NCBI RefSeq assembly: GCF_002366715.1
Contig: NZ_DFBS01000042.1
Span: 1-64,000, forward strand
DNA: 64,000 nucleotides
From: Halomonas sp. UBA3074
Lineage (GTDB): Bacteria > Pseudomonadota > Gammaproteobacteria > Pseudomonadales > Halomonadaceae
Reading direction: 5' to 3'
The position numbers and the translations under genes are program-made. A model generated the notes under the pieces. It saw only the letters and a list, made by a program, of their open reading frames with translations. It did not search any database and was not told the origin of the DNA. This document shows, in pieces, positions 50,612 to 59,466 of the stretch (within the stretch, counting starts at the first letter, position 1; each line of letters begins with the position of its first letter).

Positions 50612-52909
50612 TTAATAAGATGAGTGATTGCCCAGTTGCCACCAGCTTGGCAGCAGTGCGCGTACTTTAGGCTGGGCAAAACGATCATCCATTAATACCA
50701 CAACCCCATCATCTTCTGGACTTCGAATCACCCGCCCGGCCGCCTGCACGACCTTGATCATGCCGGGAATTTGGTAGGTGTAATCATCGCCCTGGCCAAA
50801 CCGGGCGCCCAAACGCGCTTTGAGCGCTTCATTGAACGCATTGAAGGGAGGCAGGCCCAGCGTAGAGATAAACGCACCTATCAAGCGGTCACCGGGCAAG
50901 TCGATCCCTTCGGCGAAGGCGCCACCCAGCACGGCGAAACCGATACCCCTTCCGCCGGGGGAAAAGCGGGCTAAAAAGGCATCGCGCTGCGCCTCCGGCA
51001 TGCCACGGGTTTGGCTGAAGACCGGCACGTCAGGATGCGCCTCACGAAAACGCGTTATCGCGGCCTCCAGGTAGGCAAAGCTGCTGAAGAAAGCCAGATA
51101 GTGGCCGGGCCTGCGCTGATACTGCTGCGCCATGGCGGCCACTAGCGGCGCGATGGAGGCATCGCGGTCGCGAAAGCGCGTCGAGATATCGTGGTGAATA
51201 CGCACCTCCAACTGACGCGCGGCAAAGGGAGAGGCCACTTCGCGCCAGGCCGTCGTCGTTGGCAGCCCTAGCAGATCCCGGTAGTAATGCGCAGGGTTCA
51301 AGGTGGCGGAAAACAGCACCACCGCGTGCGCAGCATTGAACCGCGCGGTCAGAAAGTCCGCGGGTATCACGTTGCGTAACCCTAGCACCGCCCGGCCGCG
51401 CCCATGGCGGGTAAGATCACACAGCGAGTGCTCGCCAAAGTGCTCTGCCAAACGGCAGAACGCCAAGGCTTCGAACAGTAGCTCTTGCAGTTCAAGGCTG
51501 GCCTGATCCGGGTGCTCACCGAGGTAATCGGTGATCGCGGCCCCCACTTGTTGGACAGCCCCCACCAGCTTATCGGGAAGCGTCTCGAGTAGCGCATAGC
51601 CCGGCGGCCCTTTATCGCCCGCCGCCTCAAGGCCTGCTGCTTTAATCACCACCTGCCACTGGCGAGCCAAGCGTCCTAACGGGCCCGCGAGGGGACTGGG
51701 CGCGACACGGCGTAGTCGATTGAGGCGCTGCTGATCGAGTTCAGCGCTATACATCCCGCGGGCACGTTCCACCAAGTTATGCGCTTCATCCACCAGCACC
51801 CCAGCCCGCCACTCGTTGGCCTGTGCCAAACCGTGGAGCAGCGCGTGACTATCAAACCAGTGATTGACGTCGCCGACGATCACATCCGCCCAGCGCGCCA
51901 GCTCTTGGCTGAGGTAATACGGGCATACATCGTGCGCGAGCGCCACCTCGCGCAGCGCTTGGCGATCGAGCCACCCCTGCTCGACGGCCGCTTGGCGCGC
52001 GGTGGGTAAGCGATCGTAAAAGCCCGCGGCCAGCGGGCAGGACTCGCCATGACAGGCGCGGTCGGGATATTCGCAGGCCTTTTCCCGCGCCACCAATTCC
52101 AGCACACGCAGCGGCAGAGTTTCGTCTTTATCACCCATACGCAGGGTGGCCAGGGCGTCTAATGCCAACCGGCGCCCCGGGGTTTTCATGGTCAGAAAGG
52201 CGATGCGATCGAGCTGCTGACGTGGCATCGCTGAGAGCATGGGAAACAGCGTAGCCAGGGTTTTGCCGATCCCGGTGGGCGCCTGGGCAAGCAGGCAACG
52301 CCCGGTGCTGGCCGCCTTATAAACATCCTCGGCGAGTTCACGCTGGCCGGGGCGAAACGTGGCGTGGGGAAACCGCAGGTTACAAAGGGCACCGTTACGG
52401 CGCTCGCGGTGGTCGGCCTCCTGCTGCGCCCAAGCGAGAAAGCGTTGGCACTGCTCAACGAAAAACGCCTGGAGTTCGTCGGCAGTGGCATCATGGGTGA
52501 GCAGGGTCTCTTTGCCGCTGGCAATCTCCAGATACACCAGCGTCACGGTGATACTCTCAAGGCTTCGCTCAGCGCATAGCAGTGCGCCGTAGACTTTCAC
52601 TTGCGCCCAGTGCAGCGCACGCTGATTAGCTGCCATGCGCTCCAAGCTGCCGCGATGGGTTTTGATCTCCTCCAGGCGATGGTTCACGGGATCAAAACCA
52701 TCCGCTCGGCCAGTGACAGTCAGTTGTTCATAACGACCAGAGAGAGGTAGTTCGGCAATATAGTCTGCCCCGCGTCGACTGGCGACGAGAGTGTGTCCTT
52801 CCATGCCTTCCTGGGCGCTGGGGGCAGGCGTGAAACGGTGATCGAGATCTCCCTCGCGGGCGGTGAAATCGCACAGGGCGCGCACCGCCACCCGGTAGTT
52901 GGTGCTCAT
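50612..52909 (-). CDS. Fe-S XPD/DinG-type helicase with N-terminal PD-(D/E)XK-like domain
   Basis: DNA repair helicase of 765 residues. The first 160 residues look like a RecB/Cas4-type nuclease: VTGRADGFDP near residue 73, LEEIKTHRG near residue 88, and QVKVYGALL near residue 112. The superfamily 2 core follows: Walker A LAQAPTGIGKTLATL near residue 217, four Cys spaced as in the XPD Fe-S cluster (CEYPDRACHGESCPLA and then VCPYYL) at about 300-355, DEAH in VLVDEAHNLVERAR near residue 390, and motif VI QAAGRVIRSPEDDG near residue 735. The ATG overlaps the FAN1-like stop, so the two genes are translationally coupled. Confidence 0.9.
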   Translation of the reverse strand: MSTNYRVAVRALCDFTAREGDLDHRFTPAPSAQEGMEGHTLVASRRGADYIAELPLSGRYEQLTVTGRADGFDPVNHRLEEIKTHRGSLERMAANQRALHWAQVKVYGALLCAERSLESITVTLVYLEIASGKETLLTHDATADELQAFFVEQCQRFLAWAQQEADHRERRNGALCNLRFPHATFRPGQRELAEDVYKAASTGRCLLAQAPTGIGKTLATLFPMLSAMPRQQLDRIAFLTMKTPGRRLALDALATLRMGDKDETLPLRVLELVAREKACEYPDRACHGESCPLAAGFYDRLPTARQAAVEQGWLDRQALREVALAHDVCPYYLSQELARWADVIVGDVNHWFDSHALLHGLAQANEWRAGVLVDEAHNLVERARGMYSAELDQQRLNRLRRVAPSPLAGPLGRLARQWQVVIKAAGLEAAGDKGPPGYALLETLPDKLVGAVQQVGAAITDYLGEHPDQASLELQELLFEALAFCRLAEHFGEHSLCDLTRHGRGRAVLGLRNVIPADFLTARFNAAHAVVLFSATLNPAHYYRDLLGLPTTTAWREVASPFAARQLEVRIHHDISTRFRDRDASIAPLVAAMAQQYQRRPGHYLAFFSSFAYLEAAITRFREAHPDVPVFSQTRGMPEAQRDAFLARFSPGGRGIGFAVLGGAFAEGIDLPGDRLIGAFISTLGLPPFNAFNEALKARLGARFGQGDDYTYQIPGMIKVVQAAGRVIRSPEDDGVVVLMDDRFAQPKVRALLPSWWQLGNHSSY

Positions 52910-54597
52910 ACGCCAGGCTCGCCGTTGTCCGCCCAGCGTACGTAACACACCGCGACGGGCATGGCATGGCGGTGGAAAAACGTTAGCCAGCGGCGCTGGT
53001 TATCCTGCAAGCGATCGCCTGGGCCTTTGACTTCGATCATCCGGTAGCGCGGCTCGCCGGCGGGCGCGTTGGGTAGAAACTGAATCAGATCCGGCAGGCC
53101 AGCCCGATTGGCTTTTAGATCCTCCAGCAGCCGCTCAAAGCAGTGCCGCAGGTGCTCGGCGGGAATACACGTTAGCGCCAGCTCCACCAGCGCCTCATCG
53201 ACGATGGCCCAGTGCACAAAGGGAGACGCCAGGCCAACCTTCTCCCGCCAGGTTGCCCGAATGACCTGGCCGTAGCGGCCGTTTTCCAAGTGCGCCAGGC
53301 AGGCGTTAAACGCCTCTCGTCGCCGGGCCACGAAATCATCGCGGTATAAATCCGCGGGACCATTGTGGAAGGGGTGGAAGAAGGCACCCGGCAGGGGGGC
53401 GAAAATAGCTGGCCAGCAAAGCAAGCCAAACAACCCTGTCAGCAGGCTGTTTTCCACATAGCAGACCGGCGCCTCGCGCTCACTCAGTGCCTCTACCACC
53501 GCGCGCTCGACACCCTGCGGGCCAGGAAGCGGTAGATTCCAGCGCTCATGGGGCGGTTCGGAGGCGCTCGGTTCAGGTGGCAGCTTAAGCCGTCGGCGCA
53601 GCCGTGGCAGCAGCCGAGCTAGCGCTTGGTGCTCCGTTTCATTGGGATGATTTCCCAATGCCTGAGCCGCTAACCGGAAGGCGGTCTGATGCTCTCCCTG
53701 CCGCTCCAACAACCGCCACTGGCGAATGCGCGCCTCGCTGCTACCCGCCTCGGCGTAGAGCCCCAGCGCCAGCGCTGGTTCACCGCGCCGCTCAGCGTCG
53801 CGGCCCAGTTGGAGCAGCAACCGCGCACGGCGCGTATCCAGCCAGCGGTTATCAGAACGCGGAGGGACTTGCTTGCAGAGTTCGTTAGGTAACTCGCCGG
53901 CATCCAGGCGTTCGCGCAGCCGATGCAGGGCCAGGTAGGCGTCCACCTCGTGGCGCGCTTGGAAGGCGCGCGATTGAAGGGTGAAAGGTACCGTCTCAAA
54001 ACGCTGCAGCCCCAGCGCCGTGAGCACGAACTCGGCCCAGTCCTGGCGTAGATTGCCAAAGAACATCAGCCGCAAACGGTCGCAGGTCTCCATCACCTGG
54101 AGACGCATGACTGGATCAGGCGGGTCAGGCCACCATTGGCATAGCGGCTTAGGGGCGATCGGTTGGCTCGCTAACGCCTCGAAGAGCACGCTTTTGGCGC
54201 TGGACGCGCCGAGCCCAGCGGCGCGTATCTCTTCCGCCAAGACTTGGCGCAGTTCGGCCAGGCGCAGCTGGTTAAACAGCTCATCAACACGGATCACCGG
54301 GTCGCTATCCACCCACCCCAGCGCGATGAGCGGCGCCATTGCCTTGGCGCTGTCACCGATTTCGGCATAGCGGAGCTTGCTGAGCCGAAACAGCTCGCCT
54401 TTACGCATCACCATGCGCACCAGCAGCGCCTGCGATTCGCGTGGCAAGCGTTCGAATTGATCAATGAAGTCGCGCTCGTCGACTGACAGCAGATCGGCGT
54501 GACGCTCCCCTACCCACGCCAGGACGAAGCGAAAGTTCGTCAGGTAGTAGAAGGGATCATCGAGAGAGGCGGTTGGTGTAACGAAGGCACTGTTCAT
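52906..54597 (-). CDS. FAN1-like VRR-NUC domain nuclease
   Basis: Structure-specific nuclease of 563 residues, related to FAN1, which cuts DNA near interstrand crosslinks. The C-terminal VRR-NUC domain at about residues 440-555 has the catalytic set GLPDLIQF near residue 503 and MIEVKGPGDRLQDNQRRWL near residue 525. The central part holds helical, TPR-like repeats, and the N-terminal part resembles the FAN1 SAP-like region. No UBZ finger is present, as in other bacterial forms. The downstream helicase gene overlaps by four bases. The ATG at 54597 opens MNSAFVTPTASLDDPFYYL. Confidence 0.92.
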   Translation of the reverse strand: MNSAFVTPTASLDDPFYYLTNFRFVLAWVGERHADLLSVDERDFIDQFERLPRESQALLVRMVMRKGELFRLSKLRYAEIGDSAKAMAPLIALGWVDSDPVIRVDELFNQLRLAELRQVLAEEIRAAGLGASSAKSVLFEALASQPIAPKPLCQWWPDPPDPVMRLQVMETCDRLRLMFFGNLRQDWAEFVLTALGLQRFETVPFTLQSRAFQARHEVDAYLALHRLRERLDAGELPNELCKQVPPRSDNRWLDTRRARLLLQLGRDAERRGEPALALGLYAEAGSSEARIRQWRLLERQGEHQTAFRLAAQALGNHPNETEHQALARLLPRLRRRLKLPPEPSASEPPHERWNLPLPGPQGVERAVVEALSEREAPVCYVENSLLTGLFGLLCWPAIFAPLPGAFFHPFHNGPADLYRDDFVARRREAFNACLAHLENGRYGQVIRATWREKVGLASPFVHWAIVDEALVELALTCIPAEHLRHCFERLLEDLKANRAGLPDLIQFLPNAPAGEPRYRMIEVKGPGDRLQDNQRRWLTFFHRHAMPVAVCYVRWADNGEPGV

Positions 54598-54638
54598 TTA
54601 TCCATTATAACAGTGCGATCGTTTAGTCGTCATGAGGA

Positions 54639-56417
54639 TCAGCGATTCAATAAGAGCGTTTGAAAGGCGTGATAGGCCGCTATCACCGTTGCCATTTGCG
54701 CGGTATGCGCCTGCACGAAAGCATCGCCGGTCACTGTCTCGTCAGGGTATTCGGTTATCAACATCAGGGGTGTCAGCTGGTCGGGATCCTCTGACAGCAA
54801 ATAAGGAAAGCCATTGACGACAGGGAAGGTCAGCGCGCCCGCATGGGTTTCGAACAAGTCGATTTGTATGGCATTGAACGCGACTAAGCCTGGCACCTGG
54901 GCAAGCTGCTGCGTCACGGTGTCGACCAGTTGCTTCGCCGCCGCTTCCCAGCCCGGTTGATGGCGCAGTATCAGGAAGAACCCTTTGGGAATCGTCCACA
55001 TTTCAAAACCACGCGGCACATAGCCATTCAATGGGCGCGTCCATTCATGGGCGGGGTAGCCGTGCAGGTTGATATGCAACTCGGCACCGCTGGTTTCGAT
55101 CGCTTGTTCGCGGATCGCATGCTCGAAAGGGCGACCGAGCGGCTGGCTTTGCAAGTCATTGCCAAAGGCGGTGTAGCGCGCGGCGTGGTGCATATGCCGC
55201 GGCTGAGTGGCGATAAGACGGTGCTGCAGTGCGTAACCGTCAGGGTTTTCTAGCGGCGAGATGACAAAGTGGGCCCCAGGCGCTCCGCAAAGTTGTTGGG
55301 CCGCACGTAACGCCCCTACCACTCCGGAGGTTTCGTTGGCGTGCTGGCCGGCACTGATCATCACGGCACGGTCACTGCCGAGAAGATAGCGCGCCTCCAC
55401 TGCGCGGCCTGCCCGAGTGGTGGCATAGAGCGCCTGACCGCCAAGGGCGGCCATGACCGGCTTGATCTGGGCAGTGCCAATGGCTTGCTGAGCGTTCTCT
55501 AGCGCGACGTCATCACGCTCGGCAGAAAAAACCGCCAAGGGGCGCAGGCTTATCTGCAGATAGGCGGCTTCCCCCTGAGTGGATACTTCCGGCACGATCT
55601 GCCCCGGCTGAATAGAACGATCACCCAGCGCAAGGCCTGCACGGCGTTGAAAATATTCCAATGTGGAAAAGTAGAGCTCTTCATGCAACGCCTCGCTGAG
55701 ACTGATATGTTCGTCGTCCCATGCCAATCGGCGGTCTCTGCTCGGCCAATGTACGGTGAAATTGAGCTCTTCAAAGTAAGGCGGCGCGGGCTGCCATTGG
55801 GTGGAAGCTAACGTCGCCATCGCCGCTTGGAACAGCGCCTCATAATCGGTCTCCAGGCGTGACTCACTGACGTCGCCTTGAGGCGACGTCAACCGCAGCC
55901 AACCACAGGGCGAGTACTGCGCTTCACCCACATGATCCTGATGATGGCGGTTGGGCGCTGTCACCACATGCGTCTCCCACCCTTCAAACCTTCGCTCCAC
56001 TTGCACGCGATAGTGAACGGGAGCCGTTGAGGCAGGCGTCGTTTCAACCCCTTCCCAACGAAGCGACACTCCTTGCGGTAGCAGGGCTGCCAGCGGATAG
56101 GCTTCCAGCAAAAAGCGCCGCGGCGCTTGCGCCAGCACGGGATACTCAATCACCACCGATTGCACTGACGCCCATGAAAATGTTTCCAAAAAGAAGTGCA
56201 CCAAGGGTTTATAGGCACTACGTAGACGCGCATTAATCCCGGCGTCGTTGAAGGCCGTCTCCGTTGCCTGGCGCTCGGCTTCATCATCAAAAACCCACGC
56301 CTCCAATTGATAGCCTTGATAGGCAGGCGTTGCATAGGTCTCAAGGAGCGTTCTTGTGGTGCGGGGAAAGGAACGCTCAAGCAATGTTGGCTGGGGGAAA
56401 CTGTTCGTCGTGTTCAT
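54639..56417 (-). CDS. M14 family zinc carboxypeptidase-like protein
   Basis: Large protein of 592 residues; the C-terminal 270 residues carry an M14 metallopeptidase domain. The zinc motif HxxE is in MISAGQHANETSGVVG near residue 355, the distal His in ELHINLHGYPAHEW near residue 455, and the last conserved Glu probably in LMLITEYPDE near residue 560. The N-terminal half is of mixed strands and unknown function. There is no signal peptide, so it probably acts in the cytoplasm. It is a single gene with a strong terminator between it and the next. Confidence 0.85.
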   Translation of the reverse strand: MNTTNSFPQPTLLERSFPRTTRTLLETYATPAYQGYQLEAWVFDDEAERQATETAFNDAGINARLRSAYKPLVHFFLETFSWASVQSVVIEYPVLAQAPRRFLLEAYPLAALLPQGVSLRWEGVETTPASTAPVHYRVQVERRFEGWETHVVTAPNRHHQDHVGEAQYSPCGWLRLTSPQGDVSESRLETDYEALFQAAMATLASTQWQPAPPYFEELNFTVHWPSRDRRLAWDDEHISLSEALHEELYFSTLEYFQRRAGLALGDRSIQPGQIVPEVSTQGEAAYLQISLRPLAVFSAERDDVALENAQQAIGTAQIKPVMAALGGQALYATTRAGRAVEARYLLGSDRAVMISAGQHANETSGVVGALRAAQQLCGAPGAHFVISPLENPDGYALQHRLIATQPRHMHHAARYTAFGNDLQSQPLGRPFEHAIREQAIETSGAELHINLHGYPAHEWTRPLNGYVPRGFEMWTIPKGFFLILRHQPGWEAAAKQLVDTVTQQLAQVPGLVAFNAIQIDLFETHAGALTFPVVNGFPYLLSEDPDQLTPLMLITEYPDETVTGDAFVQAHTAQMATVIAAYHAFQTLLLNR

Positions 56418-56528
56418 AAGACAGCACGCTCAGTGAAGATACGAATAGTGGCATAAGCCGATCTAAATGCTAATAAAAGCAAACTATAGCAATGCGTACC
56501 AATACCCCATGACAACTGTCCCAGCCAT

Positions 56529-56557
56529 AAAAAAGCTCCCTGGTCGGGAGCTTTTTT
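56529..56557. terminator. Terminator between the 111-residue gene and the M14 gene
   Basis: AAAAAAGCTCCC, loop TGGTC, GGGAGCTTTTTT. A perfect 12-base arm pair with A- and T-rich flanks. It stops transcription in both directions. Confidence 0.9.
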
Positions 56558-56592
56558 CATTTCTAATTAATAGGGCTTACGGATGGCGAGAC

Positions 56593-56928
56593 TTACCCCA
56601 CGCGGTGCTGCTTGAGTACGGTGAGGCTACGCTCTTCTTCGCTTAGCGGCTGTGCCGGTGCTTGGCGAGTGCCCACCAGTACGTACCACTCCGCTTCGGA
56701 AAGGTAGCATTCACACCAGCGGCCAAGGGCGGTGGCGCTCTCTTCGCGGCTAAAGGTGCCACAGCGAAAGTCGTTAGCGAGATGCAGCAGGTCTTGGCGC
56801 GCGGTTCGCGCACGGGCATTGCCACCGTGTACTTTTACCAGCGGGCAGCGTCGGTCATAGGCGGCGTTGGTTAACGCATTAAGCCAACGTTCCAATTCAT
56901 GTGCCTGAATTCCACCATACACTGCCAC
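56593..56928 (-). CDS. Hypothetical protein, 111 aa
   Basis: Not recognised. It is predicted soluble and helical, with a regular Ala/Arg-rich middle (NARARTARQDLLHLANDFRC) and three Cys residues (RRCPLV, FRCGTF, CECYLS). The start ATG has GGGAGCTCGCGCGTGGC upstream. It is 65 bases after the deacetylase-family gene on the same strand and may belong to that transcript. Confidence 0.7.
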   Translation of the reverse strand: MAVYGGIQAHELERWLNALTNAAYDRRCPLVKVHGGNARARTARQDLLHLANDFRCGTFSREESATALGRWCECYLSEAEWYVLVGTRQAPAQPLSEEERSLTVLKQHRVG

Positions 56929-56992
56929 GCGCGAGCTCCCTGCCCCGTTGAAAGGGCATTAGCCTGCCCGATTTACGGGCCGCTGTCACTGG

Positions 56993-58066
56993 TTAACCTT
57001 TGTCCGTTGATTGAGACGCTGCTGCGTCTTTTTCAAAAACCTGCTTAAAACCTTGTAACACGTTGACTACATTGACACCGATTGCCTCTACCGCATAGCC
57101 CCCTTCCATGAGAAACACGCAGGGCAAGCCTGCTTGCGCCAAGCGCTCACCTAAAACGATGAAGTCGGCGCTGGTAAAGGTGAAGGCGCTTATCGGATCG
57201 CCCTCAAAAATGTCGACCCCAAGCGAGACGATTAAACACTCGCATTCGGCTGCCTTTATTTGGGCTAACGCTTGATCTAGCGTGGCCAGCCAAGTCGCCA
57301 CACTGGTGCCGGGCGGTAATGGGTAATTGACGTTAAAGCCCTGCCCTTTGCCTTCTCCACACTCATCAGCGTAGCCCAAATAGTAAGGAAAGGTTACCTC
57401 GGGGTCACCGTGTAACGAAATGAACAGGACATCGTCGCGCCCATAAAAGATCTGCTGAGTGCCGTTACCATGATGAAAATCGACATCAAGAATAGCGACC
57501 CGGCGCTTGCCTGCATCCAATGCGCGCTGGGCAGCCACCGCGGCATTATTGAAGAAGCAGTATCCGCCGAACTGATCATGAGCTGCGTGATGGCCTGGGG
57601 GGCGGCATAGCCCAAAACTGGGGTTGCCGGTTTGCAGGGTATGCTCGACCGCGCCAAGCGCTACATCTTTGCTTGCCATGGCGGCTTCAAAGGTTCCTTC
57701 TGATATCGATGTTTCCGCTGCCAGCGCGTAATAGCCTAGCTGGCCGCTAATCGAACGCGGAATACGGTCACCGCGCATCGTTCGGGCTGGCCAGATATTG
57801 GGGATGGCCTCGCCCTGATGCCCGGCGGCGCCCCATGCTTCCCAACAGTTGGCTAAAAAAGTCACGTACTGTTCGTCGTGAATCGCCAGCACCGGCGCTA
57901 CCCCATAGGCAAGGGGCGTACGAATATCACCAAGCTTGGCCTGACGAAGCTGATTGAGCACTAGATCAAGGCGCTCGGGGCACTCAAAGGGAGTGACCAA
58001 GGCGCCGTCGTGTAACTCCGTGCGCGCTTGACGTAAGCGGCTATCCTCTGAGTAAAACGTCAGCAT
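56993..58066 (-). CDS. Histone deacetylase family amidohydrolase
   Basis: Zinc amidohydrolase of 357 residues related to acetylpolyamine amidohydrolases and HDACs. The active site is visible: RPPGHHAAHDQFGGYCFFNN near residue 155, the zinc ligands in ILDVDFHHGNGTQQ near residue 193, and Asp in SLGVDIFEGDPIS near residue 285. The Tyr of the catalytic pair is probably in the MEGGYAVEAIG segment near residue 320. The start at 58066 (MLTFYSEDSRLRQ) is canonical. The substrate could be acetylated polyamines or proteins. Confidence 0.92.
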   Translation of the reverse strand: MLTFYSEDSRLRQARTELHDGALVTPFECPERLDLVLNQLRQAKLGDIRTPLAYGVAPVLAIHDEQYVTFLANCWEAWGAAGHQGEAIPNIWPARTMRGDRIPRSISGQLGYYALAAETSISEGTFEAAMASKDVALGAVEHTLQTGNPSFGLCRPPGHHAAHDQFGGYCFFNNAAVAAQRALDAGKRRVAILDVDFHHGNGTQQIFYGRDDVLFISLHGDPEVTFPYYLGYADECGEGKGQGFNVNYPLPPGTSVATWLATLDQALAQIKAAECECLIVSLGVDIFEGDPISAFTFTSADFIVLGERLAQAGLPCVFLMEGGYAVEAIGVNVVNVLQGFKQVFEKDAAASQSTDKG

Positions 58067-58125
58067 GTCGGCTCCTTGGTGCTACGCCAAGCGGTAGCAG
58101 TTAATCGGTTGGCTTCTAGAGATCG

Positions 58126-58428
58126 TTAACCGGGTATTTCCAAGCGCACGGGCCACCGTTTGGCCCAACGGCGTTTGTCGCTCGCGGTTTGCTGCTTTAG
58201 TTGATATTCAGCCCGGCTCGCGGCAGCGCGGTCTTCAAACGGCTCGGCGCCCAGCAAGGCAACGGGCGGGTTGGCACGCGTATAGCGTGCTCCCTTACCC
58301 AGGCAGTGCGCTTGATAGCGTTTTGCCAAATCGTTGGTAATCCCGGTATAGGTACCCCGCTGACACTCCAGCAAGTAGAGGTACCACTGCTTGTCAGTTT
58401 GAAGAGGCTGCACGACCAGGTTATTCAC
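58126..58428 (-). CDS. GIY-YIG domain protein (UPF0213/YhbQ type)
   Basis: The 100-residue protein is almost entirely one GIY-YIG endonuclease-like domain: WYLYLLECQRGTYTGITNDL near residue 14, with the catalytic Arg in LAKRYQAH near residue 36 and Glu in SRAEYQLKQQ near residue 74. YhbQ-type proteins are common in gammaproteobacteria, and nuclease activity has been reported for some. Its start overlaps the YchJ-like gene by eight bases, so translation is coupled. Confidence 0.9.
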   Translation of the reverse strand: MNNLVVQPLQTDKQWYLYLLECQRGTYTGITNDLAKRYQAHCLGKGARYTRANPPVALLGAEPFEDRAAASRAEYQLKQQTASDKRRWAKRWPVRLEIPG

Positions 58429-58900
58429 CGCAACATACCTTTAATTTGCGCCCACTGCCACATAAGCAAGGGTCGTTTCGGCGTGGCTTCAAGCGGTTAA
58501 GTGTGGGCGCGCCATCCACGTACCACCAGCGCTCGTCCTCTTTAACGAAACGCGATACTTCTTCCAGCACGTGCCAGCGTTTACGCCGTCGCTCCCCTTC
58601 ATAGCTACAAAAAAAGGCGCGAAAGTGCACTTGGCCGCGATGGGCGAGAGCTGGCTCGGCATGCACGATAACCAGCGATTTCCAGGCTGTATCGGGGTCA
58701 GGCTCCAGCACTTCTGGTCGTGTGGAGGGGTGCCAAGTGGCTAGTAAATAAGTATTAAGGCCTAATGCAAAGGCAGAATAGCGAGAGCGCATAAGCGCTT
58801 CAGGATCAGGCGCAGCGGCGCCTTGATGATAACGGCCGCAGCACTCATCCAGCGTTAACGGGCTACCACAGGGGCAACTTAGCTCATTCGTGGGGGTCAT
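58421..58900 (-). CDS. YchJ-like protein with SEC-C zinc motifs
   Basis: Protein of 159 residues with SEC-C-type Cys clusters at both ends: CPCGSPLTLDECCGRYH near residue 9, and RRNDPCLCGSGRKLKVCC at the C-terminus. The middle is an NTF2-like domain (LMRSRYSAFALG to HVLEEVSRFV). The start at 58900 (MTPTNELSCPCG) is preferred; another ATG at 58921 has no better site. The family is uncharacterised. It is the upstream partner of the GIY-YIG gene. Confidence 0.88.
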   Translation of the reverse strand: MTPTNELSCPCGSPLTLDECCGRYHQGAAAPDPEALMRSRYSAFALGLNTYLLATWHPSTRPEVLEPDPDTAWKSLVIVHAEPALAHRGQVHFRAFFCSYEGERRRKRWHVLEEVSRFVKEDERWWYVDGAPTLNRLKPRRNDPCLCGSGRKLKVCCGE

Positions 58901-59085
58901 AAAAAAGCTCGTTATTGACATCTTCTATAGCCTAACCGAAACGTCCTATGCGCGTCGCTCGGCGTGTATCACTTTTGTTTCGATATTCATGACCCGTTAG
59001 GTATATAGTAGTGGGGCAACACATTCAGACGATGGAGTACGAATCACGATTGTTCATTCTTTCCAAATATTTTGGAGGTTCTCCT

Positions 59086-59397
59086 ATGAAGGTCTTTAAA
59101 CCGGAATGGCAGTGCACGTTTAGCGTAAACGAAGGCGCGGAAGAATCAGCAACTTGGAAAGAGAAAATCGCGTGGCGGCTCAGAGGCGTTGCTGACCGGT
59201 TAGAAGGCGGCGGGCGCACGGTAAAAATTGATTACCGCGTGACGCCAGCGGTTAGCCCACAGGAAGTGGATACTTGCTTAGGCAAGGGCTTCGAAGTGAC
59301 TCAGCGCCTGTTGACGCAGTTAGCGCAACAACAGGCGTGCGAAGATGTGATGCGCCATGCCAAAGCCGAGCTGTTTGAACAACATCCTCAGCACTGA
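59086..59397 (+). CDS. Hypothetical protein, 103 aa
   Basis: Not recognised. The ATG at 59086 follows GGAGG at seven bases, which decides the start over upstream codons in the same frame. The protein is soluble, with Trp-rich beginning (MKVFKPEWQCTF), a WKEKIAWRLRGVADRLEGGG segment near residue 22 and a helical, Gln/Ala/His-rich end. It is a single gene, with a terminator behind it and an unrelated divergent neighbour. The strong ribosome-binding site suggests good expression. Confidence 0.8.
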   Translation: MKVFKPEWQCTFSVNEGAEESATWKEKIAWRLRGVADRLEGGGRTVKIDYRVTPAVSPQEVDTCLGKGFEVTQRLLTQLAQQQACEDVMRHAKAELFEQHPQH

Positions 59398-59411
59398 AAT
59401 GGTAATGCCAG

Positions 59412-59443
59412 AAATCCCACCCCTTTAACCGGGTGGGATTTTT
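59412..59443. terminator. Terminator between the 103-residue gene and argE
   Basis: AAATCCCACCC, loop TTTAAC, GGGTGGGATTTTTATTT. Strong stem with T-runs on both strands; it serves both converging genes. Confidence 0.9.
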
Positions 59444-59466
59444 ATTTGGCCCAAACAAACGCAGTT

